This document shows positions 49,055-56,990 of a stretch of DNA of 64,000 nt, in pieces. Made by a program: the position numbers and the translations under genes. The notes beneath the pieces were generated by a model. That model saw only the letters and a program-made list of their open reading frames with translations. It did no database searches and was not told where the DNA came from. Location: positions 1-64,000 of the IMG/VR virus record IMGVR_UViG_3300030451_002116, one strand, 5' to 3'. Every line of letters begins with the position of its first letter. Positions within the stretch are counted from its first letter, which is position 1. This stretch comes from a virus.

Positions 49055-49462
49055 CTAATCTATTTGACTTCTATCTTGTCTAAATTCACCTGCTTGACCT
49101 GCATTACAATCCCACGGTTGAAAGTTATGAACTGTTTTAGCACTCCTTCCTGAAGTTGGTGACACAAATGATTCTAATATTTCTTTGTGTATATCACATG
49201 ATTGATGACCACAGTTTCTACACTTGTATGTTGCCCTCATGTTACACATTGGATTACGACATTCACATTCATCTTTTGTTTGTGGTGCGACATCAGTGGC
49301 ATCTTCCGTTGAATCCTCCTGTTCTGTTCTATCACCCATTTGACGGGTATCTTTCGTTTTACTCCTAGTCCTGTCTAACTTAGGCGGGGGGTCTCGCAAT
49401 AAAGGTTGGGGGCCACTTGGACTTCTATCAAAAATCTTAACGATATCCTTCCAATCATTCAT
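49055..49462 (-). CDS. W-tagged cysteine-rich zinc protein
   Basis: 135 residues, begins MNDWKDIVKIF. Linker rich in P, R, S and K follows. Residues 66-92 form a zinc module: C66, C68, C73, C81, C84, C89, H92 (ATYKCRNCGHQSCDIH). The arrangement, C-x7-C-x2-C-x4-C-x2-H, recurs in the 99-residue protein at 56991, so the two are paralogues. Probable zinc-stabilised binding module. Confidence 0.65.
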   Translation of the reverse strand: MNDWKDIVKIFDRSPSGPQPLLRDPPPKLDRTRSKTKDTRQMGDRTEQEDSTEDATDVAPQTKDECECRNPMCNMRATYKCRNCGHQSCDIHKEILESFVSPTSGRSAKTVHNFQPWDCNAGQAGEFRQDRSQID

Positions 49463-49631
49463 ATTTGAACCTCTTATTTAATGCGTCTTTTCTCCTATTA
49501 CAACCGCAGTCTTTACCCGTCTTTTCTGAAACATAATCAACTGCTTTCTTTATTCCTGTAGCAGTAGTAATTCTTTCAATAGTATCTCCTAAACCTTTAT
49601 CTTCTTTTAAAAGTTTATCTTTCCAACTCAT
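49455..49631 (-). CDS. 58-residue W-tagged mini-protein with CGC motif
   Basis: Begins MSWKDKLLKED and ends with GKDCGCNRRKDALNKRFKY, a C-G-C-x-x-[RK]-K-x-x-L-N-x-x-F signature that I recognise from small proteins of many tailed phages. The function of that family is not known to me. It overlaps the zinc-protein start by 8 bases. Confidence 0.7.
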   Translation of the reverse strand: MSWKDKLLKEDKGLGDTIERITTATGIKKAVDYVSEKTGKDCGCNRRKDALNKRFKYE

Positions 49632-49642
49632 TGTAACCTCTC

Positions 49643-49828
49643 CTATGCATTCTCTTGTTGAAATTCCATCTCTCTTAACATATCAGGAGTGCAATCGTGA
49701 TTAGCAAAATCTTCTTCGTTATCACTTTCATAACCACATAATTGACAACGATACTTATCTTCTTGAACACCGTGTTTAAAATTACCTAATTCGTATCTTT
49801 TTGCCTTTAGCATATCTTGCCAACTCAT
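49643..49828 (-). CDS. W-tagged C2HC mini zinc finger
   Basis: 61 residues, begins MSWQDMLKAKR. One zinc finger: C28-x2-C31, H44, C46 (YRCQLCGYESDNEEDFANHDC). Gaps of 11 and 2 bases to its neighbours. Typical size for a DNA- or protein-binding finger. Confidence 0.65.
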   Translation of the reverse strand: MSWQDMLKAKRYELGNFKHGVQEDKYRCQLCGYESDNEEDFANHDCTPDMLREMEFQQENA

Positions 49829-49830
49829 AA

Positions 49831-50151
49831 TTATAACCTCTCAAATGTTCCTAATGTTGGTTGTCTAGGGTCAGGTACTTGCGTTTTTACTTCGGCTAAT
49901 GTGGTCTGTGTTTTAGGAACTTTAGGAACCTTTTCTAATGCTCTTAATTGAGAAGTCATTTGCCCTGCGTTAGATATTATTCTATTAATCCACCTATCTT
50001 CTATTTCTTTGGCTTCCATACTAAGCCCCTTTCTTTCTAATACGTTCATAAATGAATCAATCTTTTCAAATTCATCTTTTACATTGTTCCATCGAGGGTT
50101 CTTAGAAAACCTCATCAATGGTTGTCTTTTAACTATATCTTCCCAATTCAT
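49831..50151 (-). CDS. W-tagged protein, unknown
   Basis: 106 residues, begins MNWEDIVKRQP. Basic N-terminus then a helical segment (NVKDEFEKIDSFMNVLERKG) and proline/threonine-rich end. ATGA overlap with the coiled-coil gene upstream. No motif recognised. Confidence 0.5.
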   Translation of the reverse strand: MNWEDIVKRQPLMRFSKNPRWNNVKDEFEKIDSFMNVLERKGLSMEAKEIEDRWINRIISNAGQMTSQLRALEKVPKVPKTQTTLAEVKTQVPDPRQPTLGTFERL

Positions 50152-51227
50152 GTTGTTCTTGGCTCCCTTAAAAAATTATTTAAATCTGTAAGTGCAGTAG
50201 TTAGGGCTTCTTCCCTTTGTTCTCTTCGGGTTTCATAATCTTTCATTTCTTGTGCTGTTGGCCCTGCTTCTCTCGCTTCTGTTTTTCTATCTTCTTCAAC
50301 ATCTTTGTCTTCTTCTTGTTGTAATTCATTTAATAACTTAGCAGACTGTTCAGATATGTTTCCTGATGCCCTCTGTCTTTCTAAATTTTGAATTAGTTTT
50401 TGATTTGATGCCCTTCTTTGTTCAGCAGTTAATGTAGCCAATGGTTGGTTTGCTTTAAATCCGGGTTGTAATCCTGCTTCTTGTGCTTCTGCTGATGTCA
50501 TCGCTGGTTGTCTTTGTTCTGTAGCATCTGTTGGTTTTCCTCTAACAGTTTGAACATTTCTTCCTAAAGTCTGTCTCCATGTTTCTCCTATCTTTCCACC
50601 AGAACCTATTCTTAATCTTTCTAAAGGAGATAGTTTTGTTTCGCCTCTTCCTTGAACTGCTTCTCTTTCTGCGCCTCTAACGTTTCCAAACATTCTATCT
50701 TGTCTTTGAGGGTCATTAACATAATCACTTACTGCTTGTCGCTGTCTTGCATTTTCTTCTGCTTCTCTTACTTTTGCCCTATCTCTTTCTATTTTCGCTT
50801 TGCCTTGTTGAGTGTCAACTCTTGCTTGTCTTTCTCTTAGTTTTTGTTTTCTATCAATAGCCGCCTGTTCCCTCTTTCTTTCTTGTTCTTTGGCTCTTAA
50901 TTGTCTTTGATAATCAGCCCTATCCTTTTGGTCTTCTTGTTCTTTTTGTCGTTGTTCAAAGAACTTAAAATTTTCATCTTGTTCTTTTCCTCTTGCTTCG
51001 TCTGCTTGAGCAGATAATTCAGAACCTCTTGATTCAAGAACATTTTTCCTTTGTTGTTCTTTCATCTCTTTTGCCTTGCTTTCTTCTACTCCTCTTTGAT
51101 ATCTTCTTTGTGCGCTATCAGTAGATATTTTCTTATCTCGCTGTTTTATCTTTCTTCTACTGCCAGCAACAAACCCCGGTTTCATAGGGGCTTTAGCAAG
51201 TTCAAACCAAGCAGCAGTTGCGTTCAT
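50148..51227 (-). CDS. W-tagged, very charged coiled-coil protein
   Basis: 359 residues. Begins MNATAAWFELAKAP, a W-motif with a five-residue extension. Residues about 20-200 are an almost uninterrupted charged coiled coil (K/R/E/Q, e.g. EQQRKNVLESRGSEL). AAAGGTGATATA precedes the ATG. The net charge and repetition suggest an elongated structural or nucleic-acid-binding protein. Confidence 0.55.
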   Translation of the reverse strand: MNATAAWFELAKAPMKPGFVAGSRRKIKQRDKKISTDSAQRRYQRGVEESKAKEMKEQQRKNVLESRGSELSAQADEARGKEQDENFKFFEQRQKEQEDQKDRADYQRQLRAKEQERKREQAAIDRKQKLRERQARVDTQQGKAKIERDRAKVREAEENARQRQAVSDYVNDPQRQDRMFGNVRGAEREAVQGRGETKLSPLERLRIGSGGKIGETWRQTLGRNVQTVRGKPTDATEQRQPAMTSAEAQEAGLQPGFKANQPLATLTAEQRRASNQKLIQNLERQRASGNISEQSAKLLNELQQEEDKDVEEDRKTEAREAGPTAQEMKDYETRREQREEALTTALTDLNNFLREPRTT

Positions 51228-51231
51228 TATA

Positions 51232-51546
51232 TCACCTTTCTTTTTCTCTTAGTTTATTTTGCCACGAAGAATCAAAAAATTCTGGTGAGGCTCTATCATC
51301 TGGTTTACCACCGAATTGCGCCCCTCGCATCTTAGGCATCTTTGTTGCCTTTTCTTTATCCCTTACAAGTTTTAATCTATATAATACTACAAACTTATTA
51401 CAGTCGTCACAAACTCTGCCATCAATTAAAGGTCTACCATTGTTTCCAAATTTTCCGTATGGTTTACCACACAAAGCACAGGTTTTACCTCTGTCTTCCA
51501 TGTCATCATTTTGTCTGACTGTTTTGAAAATATCATCCCAATTCAT
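51232..51546 (-). CDS. W-tagged zinc-ribbon protein
   Basis: 104 residues from the ATG at 51544-51546. A 13-residue upstream extension is possible in frame, but this ATG overlaps the stop of the gene before it (ATGA) and gives the W-motif MNWDDIFKTV at the N-terminus. Zinc ribbon: C23-x2-C26 and C46-x2-C49 (TCALCGKPY, VCDDCNKF). Similar four-cysteine ribbons occur in small HNH and RNA-polymerase-like proteins, but no HNH histidines are visible. Confidence 0.65.
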   Translation of the reverse strand: MNWDDIFKTVRQNDDMEDRGKTCALCGKPYGKFGNNGRPLIDGRVCDDCNKFVVLYRLKLVRDKEKATKMPKMRGAQFGGKPDDRASPEFFDSSWQNKLREKER

Positions 51547-52202
51547 GCCATTTTCTCCTCCATCTTTCGTTTCACATCTAACCAAACTTGTGGATGATTT
51601 TGTGCTAATACCTCTTGAACAATCTGCATTTGCGCTACTATGATTGTATCCTGTCTCTTATGAACTAACTTGCCCTTAAACTCCATAAGATATCGTAGAC
51701 TCTCTCTAATCTCTTTTGCTAGTTTAGTTAAACTATCTATGTATTTAGGATGTAATGGCTCATCGCTATCGAAAAGCGTATCTATTTTCATTTCTAACCG
51801 TGTTATATTTTTAGACAGACTCTCAATTTCGTCTACCTCCTTCACCGCTATTATATTTGCCGCAGACTTCTGAACCAATGGTTGAAGATGTTTCCTCATG
51901 TGTCGCTTTACTTGTTCTTCTGAACATTTCAAAAGCATTGAAACACCTTTTGGTGTTACCGAACCTTCACTTAATTCTTTCTCTAAATGACCTCTTAACT
52001 CATGCGTACAAAAGGCACACCTCGGATTAGATGCATCAACATAATCTCCCATATGATTTCTTTGATGCCTTGCTGATGTTCCGCTAGGCCAATCCATTTG
52101 CCTATCCAAATCATCAGGCGCAATAGCCATTGTTTCTAATTGCGCTTCTAAATCATCACGGTCTTCGTGATTACATAATTTACATCGTCTTCTCTTTACC
52201 AT
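51543..52202 (-). CDS. double zinc-finger/helix-turn-helix protein, candidate small terminase
   Basis: 219 residues from the ATG at 52200-52202 (MVKRRRCKLC), preferred because it overlaps the end of the upstream gene; six more residues in frame are possible. Two copies of a C-x2-C...H-x3-H unit: C7, C10, H46, H50 and C62, C65, H101, H105, each ending in an R-H-x3-H helix (ARHQRNH, KRHMRKH). A coiled coil follows. This zinc/helix plan occurs in some small terminases and DNA-binding proteins, so it may select DNA for packaging. It has no W-motif. Confidence 0.5.
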   Translation of the reverse strand: MVKRRRCKLCNHEDRDDLEAQLETMAIAPDDLDRQMDWPSGTSARHQRNHMGDYVDASNPRCAFCTHELRGHLEKELSEGSVTPKGVSMLLKCSEEQVKRHMRKHLQPLVQKSAANIIAVKEVDEIESLSKNITRLEMKIDTLFDSDEPLHPKYIDSLTKLAKEIRESLRYLMEFKGKLVHKRQDTIIVAQMQIVQEVLAQNHPQVWLDVKRKMEEKMA

Positions 52203-53365
52203 GCTAATACACTCTTCCAACTCTTTTTAACTTCTTTCTTTTTCTTTTCTACAGGTTTAGGCTTTGCTACCCCCGGCATGAATACAGTTTCTTTACCGGG
52301 TGTTCTCTTACACTTACCTGTTAAAATGGCTAGATTTTTTGTCTGCCTTCTTGAAATGTTTACTGAAATCCCTTTTACTTCTCCTATGAACTTATCATAG
52401 TCTGCTACTCTTTTAACAGTCTTACTGTCTTTTACACCAATATCTATAAATGTAAATGCCTTGAGCCTATTGTTAACATGGGTGTCTCTGAACATACCTG
52501 TTGTCTTATTAATGCCCCAACCGGGAGCCTGTGGTGTTCCAACGCATTCTGCCATGTATTCCTTGATGGCATCTATAGTCATCAATTCTGGAGCAGTTAC
52601 GCCTTTTCCAGAATCCACAATCTTTAGTTTCAAATGCTCAAAACTAACATCTTCCTCTAATGCCTTTACAGTTTCACTTAGAATATAAACTAAACCATTG
52701 CTAACCAATTGTTGCTTTAAGATTATACTCTTTTTAACTTCATATAACGTACCATCACCTGCAAACAATGCTTGCCACATTGGAGGCTCGGCAGTATTTT
52801 TACTTGTATTATACCAATCAGAAGAAACCGCCTTTATTGACTCCTCTTTTCCTCCAAACAATTTTGCTTTTAGATTTCTATATTTAACATAATCAGTGGT
52901 TCTATAATGACCATATACTTCTTTAGTATCTGTCTCTTCATCATAGTCTGCATTCTTTCTATTTACCTTTCTAAAAATAGGTACTGTGAAAACAATGTTT
53001 CTTGGGTCTGCTTCGGTATTCTGCATGTTCTTTAATTTAGTATATACCTTAGTAACATTCTTTTTATCTTCCTCAGTTATACCATCTGTTAAATCTAACA
53101 AAGCATCCAGTAACTCCACTACGTTACCTGCACCGTCATCTAACGGGTCATCAGTATATGGCCTAGCAACTTGTGTATCTCCATGTGCGGCAACTAAATC
53201 TAATAATGTTTTATCAGAAGTAATTCCCATTTGCTCTCCACTAACACTACTACATTGGTCTTTCCATTCTTCATAAGCCTCCTTAAACTTAGAAGAATCA
53301 AAAGTTTGTGTTCCCTGAGAGCCGTCTATAGAGACTCCAACATTTGCCTTCTTTTCTTTTGCCAT
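52196..53365 (-). CDS. hypothetical protein with C-terminal W-motif
   Basis: 389 residues. No N-terminal W-motif, but the C-terminus ends KKSWKSVLAW, reminiscent of the motif (W-x-x-[VL]-L). Mixed alpha/beta (TLLDLVAAHGDTQVARPY, AFTFIDIGVKDSKTVKRV). The start overlaps the 81-residue gene by one base. Function unknown; the end of the protein might dock to the same partner as the tagged proteins. Confidence 0.5.
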   Translation of the reverse strand: MAKEKKANVGVSIDGSQGTQTFDSSKFKEAYEEWKDQCSSVSGEQMGITSDKTLLDLVAAHGDTQVARPYTDDPLDDGAGNVVELLDALLDLTDGITEEDKKNVTKVYTKLKNMQNTEADPRNIVFTVPIFRKVNRKNADYDEETDTKEVYGHYRTTDYVKYRNLKAKLFGGKEESIKAVSSDWYNTSKNTAEPPMWQALFAGDGTLYEVKKSIILKQQLVSNGLVYILSETVKALEEDVSFEHLKLKIVDSGKGVTAPELMTIDAIKEYMAECVGTPQAPGWGINKTTGMFRDTHVNNRLKAFTFIDIGVKDSKTVKRVADYDKFIGEVKGISVNISRRQTKNLAILTGKCKRTPGKETVFMPGVAKPKPVEKKKKEVKKSWKSVLAW

Positions 53366-53610
53366 TACTCTTCCTCTTCATCATTATCCATTGTGTGAAT
53401 AGATAGGTCTTTCTTTCTATTATCCACACCCCCTTCATCATCTAGGTTTTGCGACATACCCCCTGCTACGGCTGTTGCACCTGCACCTATTATTGGAGCG
53501 ATAACTTTCTCCAAATCTTTCTTCTTCTTTCCGTATAATGGTCTTGCCTCTATACCCCCTGTATTAGACATGACTGCACCTGAATCTTTTATTACATTCC
53601 ACCACTTCAT
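53365..53610 (-). CDS. W-tagged protein, unknown
   Basis: 81 residues, begins MKWWNVIKDSG. Contains a glycine/alanine hydrophobic stretch (VIAPIIGAGATAVAGG, residues about 35-50) that might be a short membrane-active or packing helix, and ends in an acidic DNDEEEE tail. Overlaps both neighbours by 1-4 bases. Confidence 0.5.
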   Translation of the reverse strand: MKWWNVIKDSGAVMSNTGGIEARPLYGKKKKDLEKVIAPIIGAGATAVAGGMSQNLDDEGGVDNRKKDLSIHTMDNDEEEE

Positions 53611-53816
53611 AGTTTTTTTACCTCCTTCAATAAATCTGCATAGTAACTGCTTTTTCGATTATAAAATATTCTTACTAATTTTACTTTGTCGTTTGCTCCC
53701 ATAAATATAGGGTCATTTTTCTTAACACCATATTCTTCCATTTGGCGAATTTCCTTATCTGTTTTGATTTCCTCTAACTGAACATCATACTTTTGTTTGA
53801 ATATTTTAAACCACAT
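53607..53816 (-). CDS. W-tagged small protein, unknown
   Basis: 69 residues, begins MWFKIFKQKYD. Mixed helix/strand, ends with YNRKSSYYADLLKEVKKL. A 1-base gap to the gene before. No motif recognised. Confidence 0.5.
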   Translation of the reverse strand: MWFKIFKQKYDVQLEEIKTDKEIRQMEEYGVKKNDPIFMGANDKVKLVRIFYNRKSSYYADLLKEVKKL

Positions 53817-53817
53817 A

Positions 53818-54486
53818 CTATTCTTCTCCTTCTGGTAGTTCTGGTAATTTCTTAAGTGCTTTAACTATTTCTTTATATGCAGGATGTTTAGTAAATAATG
53901 TAATGTAAAATATCTTATCATCCTTTGTAGGTGGCTTGAATTTATAAGGTTGTGGTGGTCTTTCTGTAGAAGTATCTTTAGTTATTTTAACAGAAGTTCT
54001 TTCTTCTTCTTCTTCTTCTAACCCCATAGCATCATAGTATGCTTGACGGTCTCCTTCTTCCCAAAAATCAAATGTAACTAATTTTGGTTTCCCCATAAAC
54101 TTTAGATTTTTATTTGCTAACTCTAGCCCAAATTTTGCTAAATCTCTAACTACTTCTCTTAATTTATTTTTACCAGCAGAACCAACATGTGACGGGTGAG
54201 TATTATATGTGAATTCATATGGCTCATCTGCATTAAAATTATCTTTTATCTGTTTCATGGTAAAGTTATCTTTAGATTGATTTAACATTGTTGGAGATAA
54301 AGTTTTGAGACCTATCCAAGCAAGCGGTAATCTTCCGCTTCCTCTACCTTCCATTGTATACCCATCACCTGTTGCTTTAACAATGTCTATCATATTAGGT
54401 CTACTTTCATAGTTTTCAATAGCCTCATTTATTTCTGATTCAGTTGGCATCAAACGCTCTCTTTTAAGAAGGCTTTCCCACATCAT
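53818..54486 (-). CDS. W-tagged protein, unknown
   Basis: 222 residues, begins MMWESLLKRER. The middle (KFGLELANKNLKFMGKPKLVTFDFWEEGDRQ-like region, residues about 120-150) has alternating helices and strands that faintly recall the second half of a GNAT fold, but no acetyl-CoA motif is seen. ATGA overlap with the preceding gene. Function unknown. Confidence 0.5.
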   Translation of the reverse strand: MMWESLLKRERLMPTESEINEAIENYESRPNMIDIVKATGDGYTMEGRGSGRLPLAWIGLKTLSPTMLNQSKDNFTMKQIKDNFNADEPYEFTYNTHPSHVGSAGKNKLREVVRDLAKFGLELANKNLKFMGKPKLVTFDFWEEGDRQAYYDAMGLEEEEEERTSVKITKDTSTERPPQPYKFKPPTKDDKIFYITLFTKHPAYKEIVKALKKLPELPEGEE

Positions 54487-55211
54487 CTTCTTCTCACCCC
54501 ATCTAAATCTCTAAGTTGTTTCTTCCATCTTGGTCTTTTTTTCTTAGGAGAAACTTGTTCATCCTTCCAATCTCTATGTTTTTCTCTATATCTTTCAGAT
54601 GGCTTCATTTCAGAAGGAGCCAATTTACCTTCCATCCTAGCACCCTCTTCTTCATCAATAGTTAAATCTTCATTGTCTTTCATGTAAGTTGTTTTACACA
54701 ATTGCCATTGTTCTTGAACATACTTCATTCCATCTAAATTCATAATGTCTATACCAAAGAGAGTTATGTCCTCCCCTCTATCTGGTTCCATTAAGTTGTT
54801 GATAGTTTTACAATCATAGTCCATAATTGTACGGAATACTTTCTTTCTTCTTGCAGGAGTTAGTTTGTAAAGATTTTCATTTTCATTCATATATTCAATA
54901 ACTTCTTCTAATAATAATTCTTTTGCCCCTTCACAGCAAGGGTCATCATCTGGATTTACTTGGCCGTCTTCTGCCATTGTAAAACTAGGAGAAACCCTAC
55001 TAATAATATCTTTAGACATTCCACCCCTTTGACTGTATTCTTCCTCTTCATCATCATCAGAAGAAGGCGCACCTCCCCCGCCTCTATTTGGGCCACCGCC
55101 TCCACCGCCAAAACCGCTTTGTCTATCTAATTCAGATTCTCTTTCCCTATTAACCCACTTACCAGTTTTAGGGTCTTTTGTCCTAACCTTTAGAATCTTA
55201 TTCCAATCCAT
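54483..55211 (-). CDS. W-tagged acidic, glycine-rich protein
   Basis: 242 residues, begins MDWNKILKVRT. Residues 30-60 are a glycine-rich linker followed by an acidic run (PSSDDDEEEEYSQRGG). The middle has CCEGAKELLLEEVIEYM with paired cysteines. The C-terminus is basic (KKKRPRWKKQLRDLDGVRRR). This acidic-middle, basic-end plan is like chromatin-type or DNA-condensing proteins; not proven. Confidence 0.55.
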   Translation of the reverse strand: MDWNKILKVRTKDPKTGKWVNRERESELDRQSGFGGGGGGPNRGGGGAPSSDDDEEEEYSQRGGMSKDIISRVSPSFTMAEDGQVNPDDDPCCEGAKELLLEEVIEYMNENENLYKLTPARRKKVFRTIMDYDCKTINNLMEPDRGEDITLFGIDIMNLDGMKYVQEQWQLCKTTYMKDNEDLTIDEEEGARMEGKLAPSEMKPSERYREKHRDWKDEQVSPKKKRPRWKKQLRDLDGVRRR

Positions 55212-55213
55212 AA

Positions 55214-55573
55214 CTACACCTTGTAATATGTTTTCTTTCCGTTCCTTCCAACGCCGCGTTCTTGTTTTGTTGTAATGTTCATTGTTTCTAATCTCTTTCT
55301 TAAGAAAGACGTAAGGTTTTCATCACTATCTTTTAACTTGGGATTTTGTTCTCTTAGTGATTTTATTATATCGTCTATTGTATTCCAATCGTTATTAGTT
55401 TGTAAATATTTTGTAATCTGTGATTCTAAAGAATCATAAAATTCAGTGCTTCTTTTTCCGTGTTTCTTTCTTAGATAATCTAAATGTTTCATATCATCAG
55501 ACTTTGCATACTTTTCAGCAAGCATCTCAAACTCTTTGAGTTCATCAGATTTAATTAATTCAAACCAAGTCAT
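55214..55573 (-). CDS. W-tagged helical protein, winged-helix-like end
   Basis: 119 residues, begins MTWFELIKSDE. Residues about 60-119 (WNTIDDIIKSLREQNPKLKD, then SFLRKRLETMNI and a GKKTYYKV wing) resemble a winged helix-turn-helix, so DNA binding is plausible. A similar shape is seen in the 104-residue protein at 56665. 4-base gap to the gene before. Confidence 0.55.
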   Translation of the reverse strand: MTWFELIKSDELKEFEMLAEKYAKSDDMKHLDYLRKKHGKRSTEFYDSLESQITKYLQTNNDWNTIDDIIKSLREQNPKLKDSDENLTSFLRKRLETMNITTKQERGVGRNGKKTYYKV

Positions 55574-55577
55574 TCAA

Positions 55578-55862
55578 TCACCAATCTCTACACGCCATAC
55601 ATCTAGCAGAATAATCTCCTTTTCCGCACGTTGAACATTTATGTCTTGCTCTAAAGGATTTCTTTCTCTTAGTGTTTCCACTCTTACCTGTCACTTTAAC
55701 TCCTGATTGACCCCAATGAACTTTCTTATACTTGCCTTTCTTTCCTGATGGAACACAAGCCATCCATTTCTTTCCACTTCTTGTTGATTTGGTTTTACCT
55801 GTTCTTTTGGTACACCTACCAGACTTACACAGGTTATCAAACCAAGCATCCATTTTATTCAA
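55578..55862 (-). CDS. W-tagged basic Cys-rich protein of a marine-phage family
   Basis: 94 residues. Begins MNKMDAWFDNLCKSG (shifted W-motif). The second half, HWGQSGVKVTGKSGN then RKKSFRARHKCSTCG and CMACRDW, matches a protein pattern I know from marine phages in which G-x-x-K precedes RRKSFRARHNC. Very basic with cysteines that could bind zinc. Its function in phages is unknown; a DNA-binding or internal-virion role is plausible. Confidence 0.65.
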   Translation of the reverse strand: MNKMDAWFDNLCKSGRCTKRTGKTKSTRSGKKWMACVPSGKKGKYKKVHWGQSGVKVTGKSGNTKRKKSFRARHKCSTCGKGDYSARCMACRDW

Positions 55863-56223
55863 TCCTTGTAGTATCCTTACTTAAATGTCTTAAGTATTTA
55901 TCATCTAATTCATAGAAGTGAAATAGTTTTTTACTCTTGCCTTCTACATGTTCTTTACCAGACATTAAAGTTCCATCGGGGTGTTTGTGGGTTTCACCAG
56001 TCCACTGAACAGGTTTACCATCTTCAATATAGAAATGTCTTTCTCCCTTTCCTTTCCTAAGATTCTTAAAATCTTCTCCCGTTATTTTACCATCATCATT
56101 GGTGTCAATTTCATGCTGGTCACCAACGAGTTTTTTCTCCTCCATTACAACAACAGGCCCGTATGTTTTACACGGATTTTGCCCACAGCCGCAATGTCTC
56201 TTTATTACTTCTTCCCAAGTCAT
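55855..56223 (-). CDS. W-tagged EF-hand/dockerin-like protein
   Basis: 122 residues, begins MTWEEVIKRH then a C-G-C-x-x-x-x-C cluster (CGCGQNPC). Residues about 38-58 contain a calcium-loop sequence, DTNDDGKITGEDF (D1, N3, D5, G6, I8, D12), as in EF-hands and dockerins. Similar single loops occur in small phage proteins. Calcium-dependent binding to another virion or host component is possible. Confidence 0.6.
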   Translation of the reverse strand: MTWEEVIKRHCGCGQNPCKTYGPVVVMEEKKLVGDQHEIDTNDDGKITGEDFKNLRKGKGERHFYIEDGKPVQWTGETHKHPDGTLMSGKEHVEGKSKKLFHFYELDDKYLRHLSKDTTRIE

Positions 56224-56483
56224 CTTTTTCCTTTTCTCCTTTTATATGTTTTACACGCTGCACATGTTGGTCTACATCTTCTCTTTTTACCTTTTGAAGC
56301 ATCTTTTCTACCACAAGGTTTAGGCCCACCCTTTCTTCCACAAGTTGAACAATCAATCCATCCTCCCTGTGTTTTACCTCCTTTGGTTTCTTTTCCGCCT
56401 CTTCTTGAAAACCATCCATGTAATCCTTCATCTTTTTCGCGCTTGAATTTGTCTCCGCCTTTAACTACTTCAAACCAACTCAT
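56220..56483 (-). CDS. W-tagged basic zinc-binding mini-protein
   Basis: 87 residues, begins MSWFEVVKGG. Rich in K, R and G, with cysteines C45, C48, C57, C70, C74, C77 that can form one or two zinc sites. The C-terminus KTYKRRKGKR is strongly basic. Compact, positively charged and tagged: a good candidate for a protein packaged with DNA. ATGA overlap with the next gene. Confidence 0.6.
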   Translation of the reverse strand: MSWFEVVKGGDKFKREKDEGLHGWFSRRGGKETKGGKTQGGWIDCSTCGRKGGPKPCGRKDASKGKKRRCRPTCAACKTYKRRKGKR

Positions 56484-56665
56484 TTTGATTTACCCCAATT
56501 AGCACAACCTACCTTTCTACAACGCACTACTGCACCGGAAGCATAAGCAGAAGGCCAAACTGAATATCTTGCTTTTACCTTTCTAGTACAGCAATCATCT
56601 GTGTTTTTCTTTTTCTTACGCCTTCGCGCTTTTTTCTTCTTGGCCTTTACAACTTCAAACCACAT
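56480..56665 (-). CDS. W-tagged lysine-rich protein of the WPSAYASGA family
   Basis: 61 residues, begins MWFEVVKAKKK followed by a lysine/arginine run (residues 8-20). The C-terminus contains RYSVWPSAYASGAVVRCRKVG and ends WGKSK. I recognise the [FW]-PSAYASGA signature as a conserved phage domain of unknown function (I believe it is a DUF5872-like domain, number not checked). The lysine-rich start suggests DNA binding. Confidence 0.7.
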   Translation of the reverse strand: MWFEVVKAKKKKARRRKKKKNTDDCCTRKVKARYSVWPSAYASGAVVRCRKVGCANWGKSK

Positions 56666-56979
56666 TATTTCTGCCCCACATATAAAAACTTCATACCATT
56701 GCGTTCATAGATTATTCGCATATTACCTAGTCTAGCCTCTCTTTTGAGAAATGCCCTTAATTCTCCATCAGTAGGCATAGCCCTTCTAAGAGGAGATTTT
56801 GGTTTACCGGAAGCATCTAACACTCTACCTGCGGCTCTTTCTTTGTTGTCTTTTTCAATAGCAGTTCTAACCATAGACATTATTTGTGCTACGTCTAATG
56901 GCCTGTCAACATACTTAATGGTGTCTGAAACAATTTGATGTAGTTGTTTTTTCTTTTTTACTATATCTTCCCAACCCAT
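56665..56979 (-). CDS. W-tagged winged-helix-like protein
   Basis: 104 residues, begins MGWEDIVKKKK. The rest (VAQIMSMVRTAIEKDNKERA, then ELRAFLKREARLGNMRIIY and a KFLYVG wing) has the helix-helix-wing order of a winged helix. Similar in plan to the 119-residue protein at 55214. It starts an 11-base gap after the preceding zinc protein. Confidence 0.55.
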   Translation of the reverse strand: MGWEDIVKKKKQLHQIVSDTIKYVDRPLDVAQIMSMVRTAIEKDNKERAAGRVLDASGKPKSPLRRAMPTDGELRAFLKREARLGNMRIIYERNGMKFLYVGQK

Positions 56980-56990
56980 AATTTAGCACC

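Noticed and set aside
53818-54486. Second GNAT acetyltransferase
   Set aside because: Only a weak resemblance in the second half and no acetyl-CoA-binding R-x-x-G-x-G/A motif.
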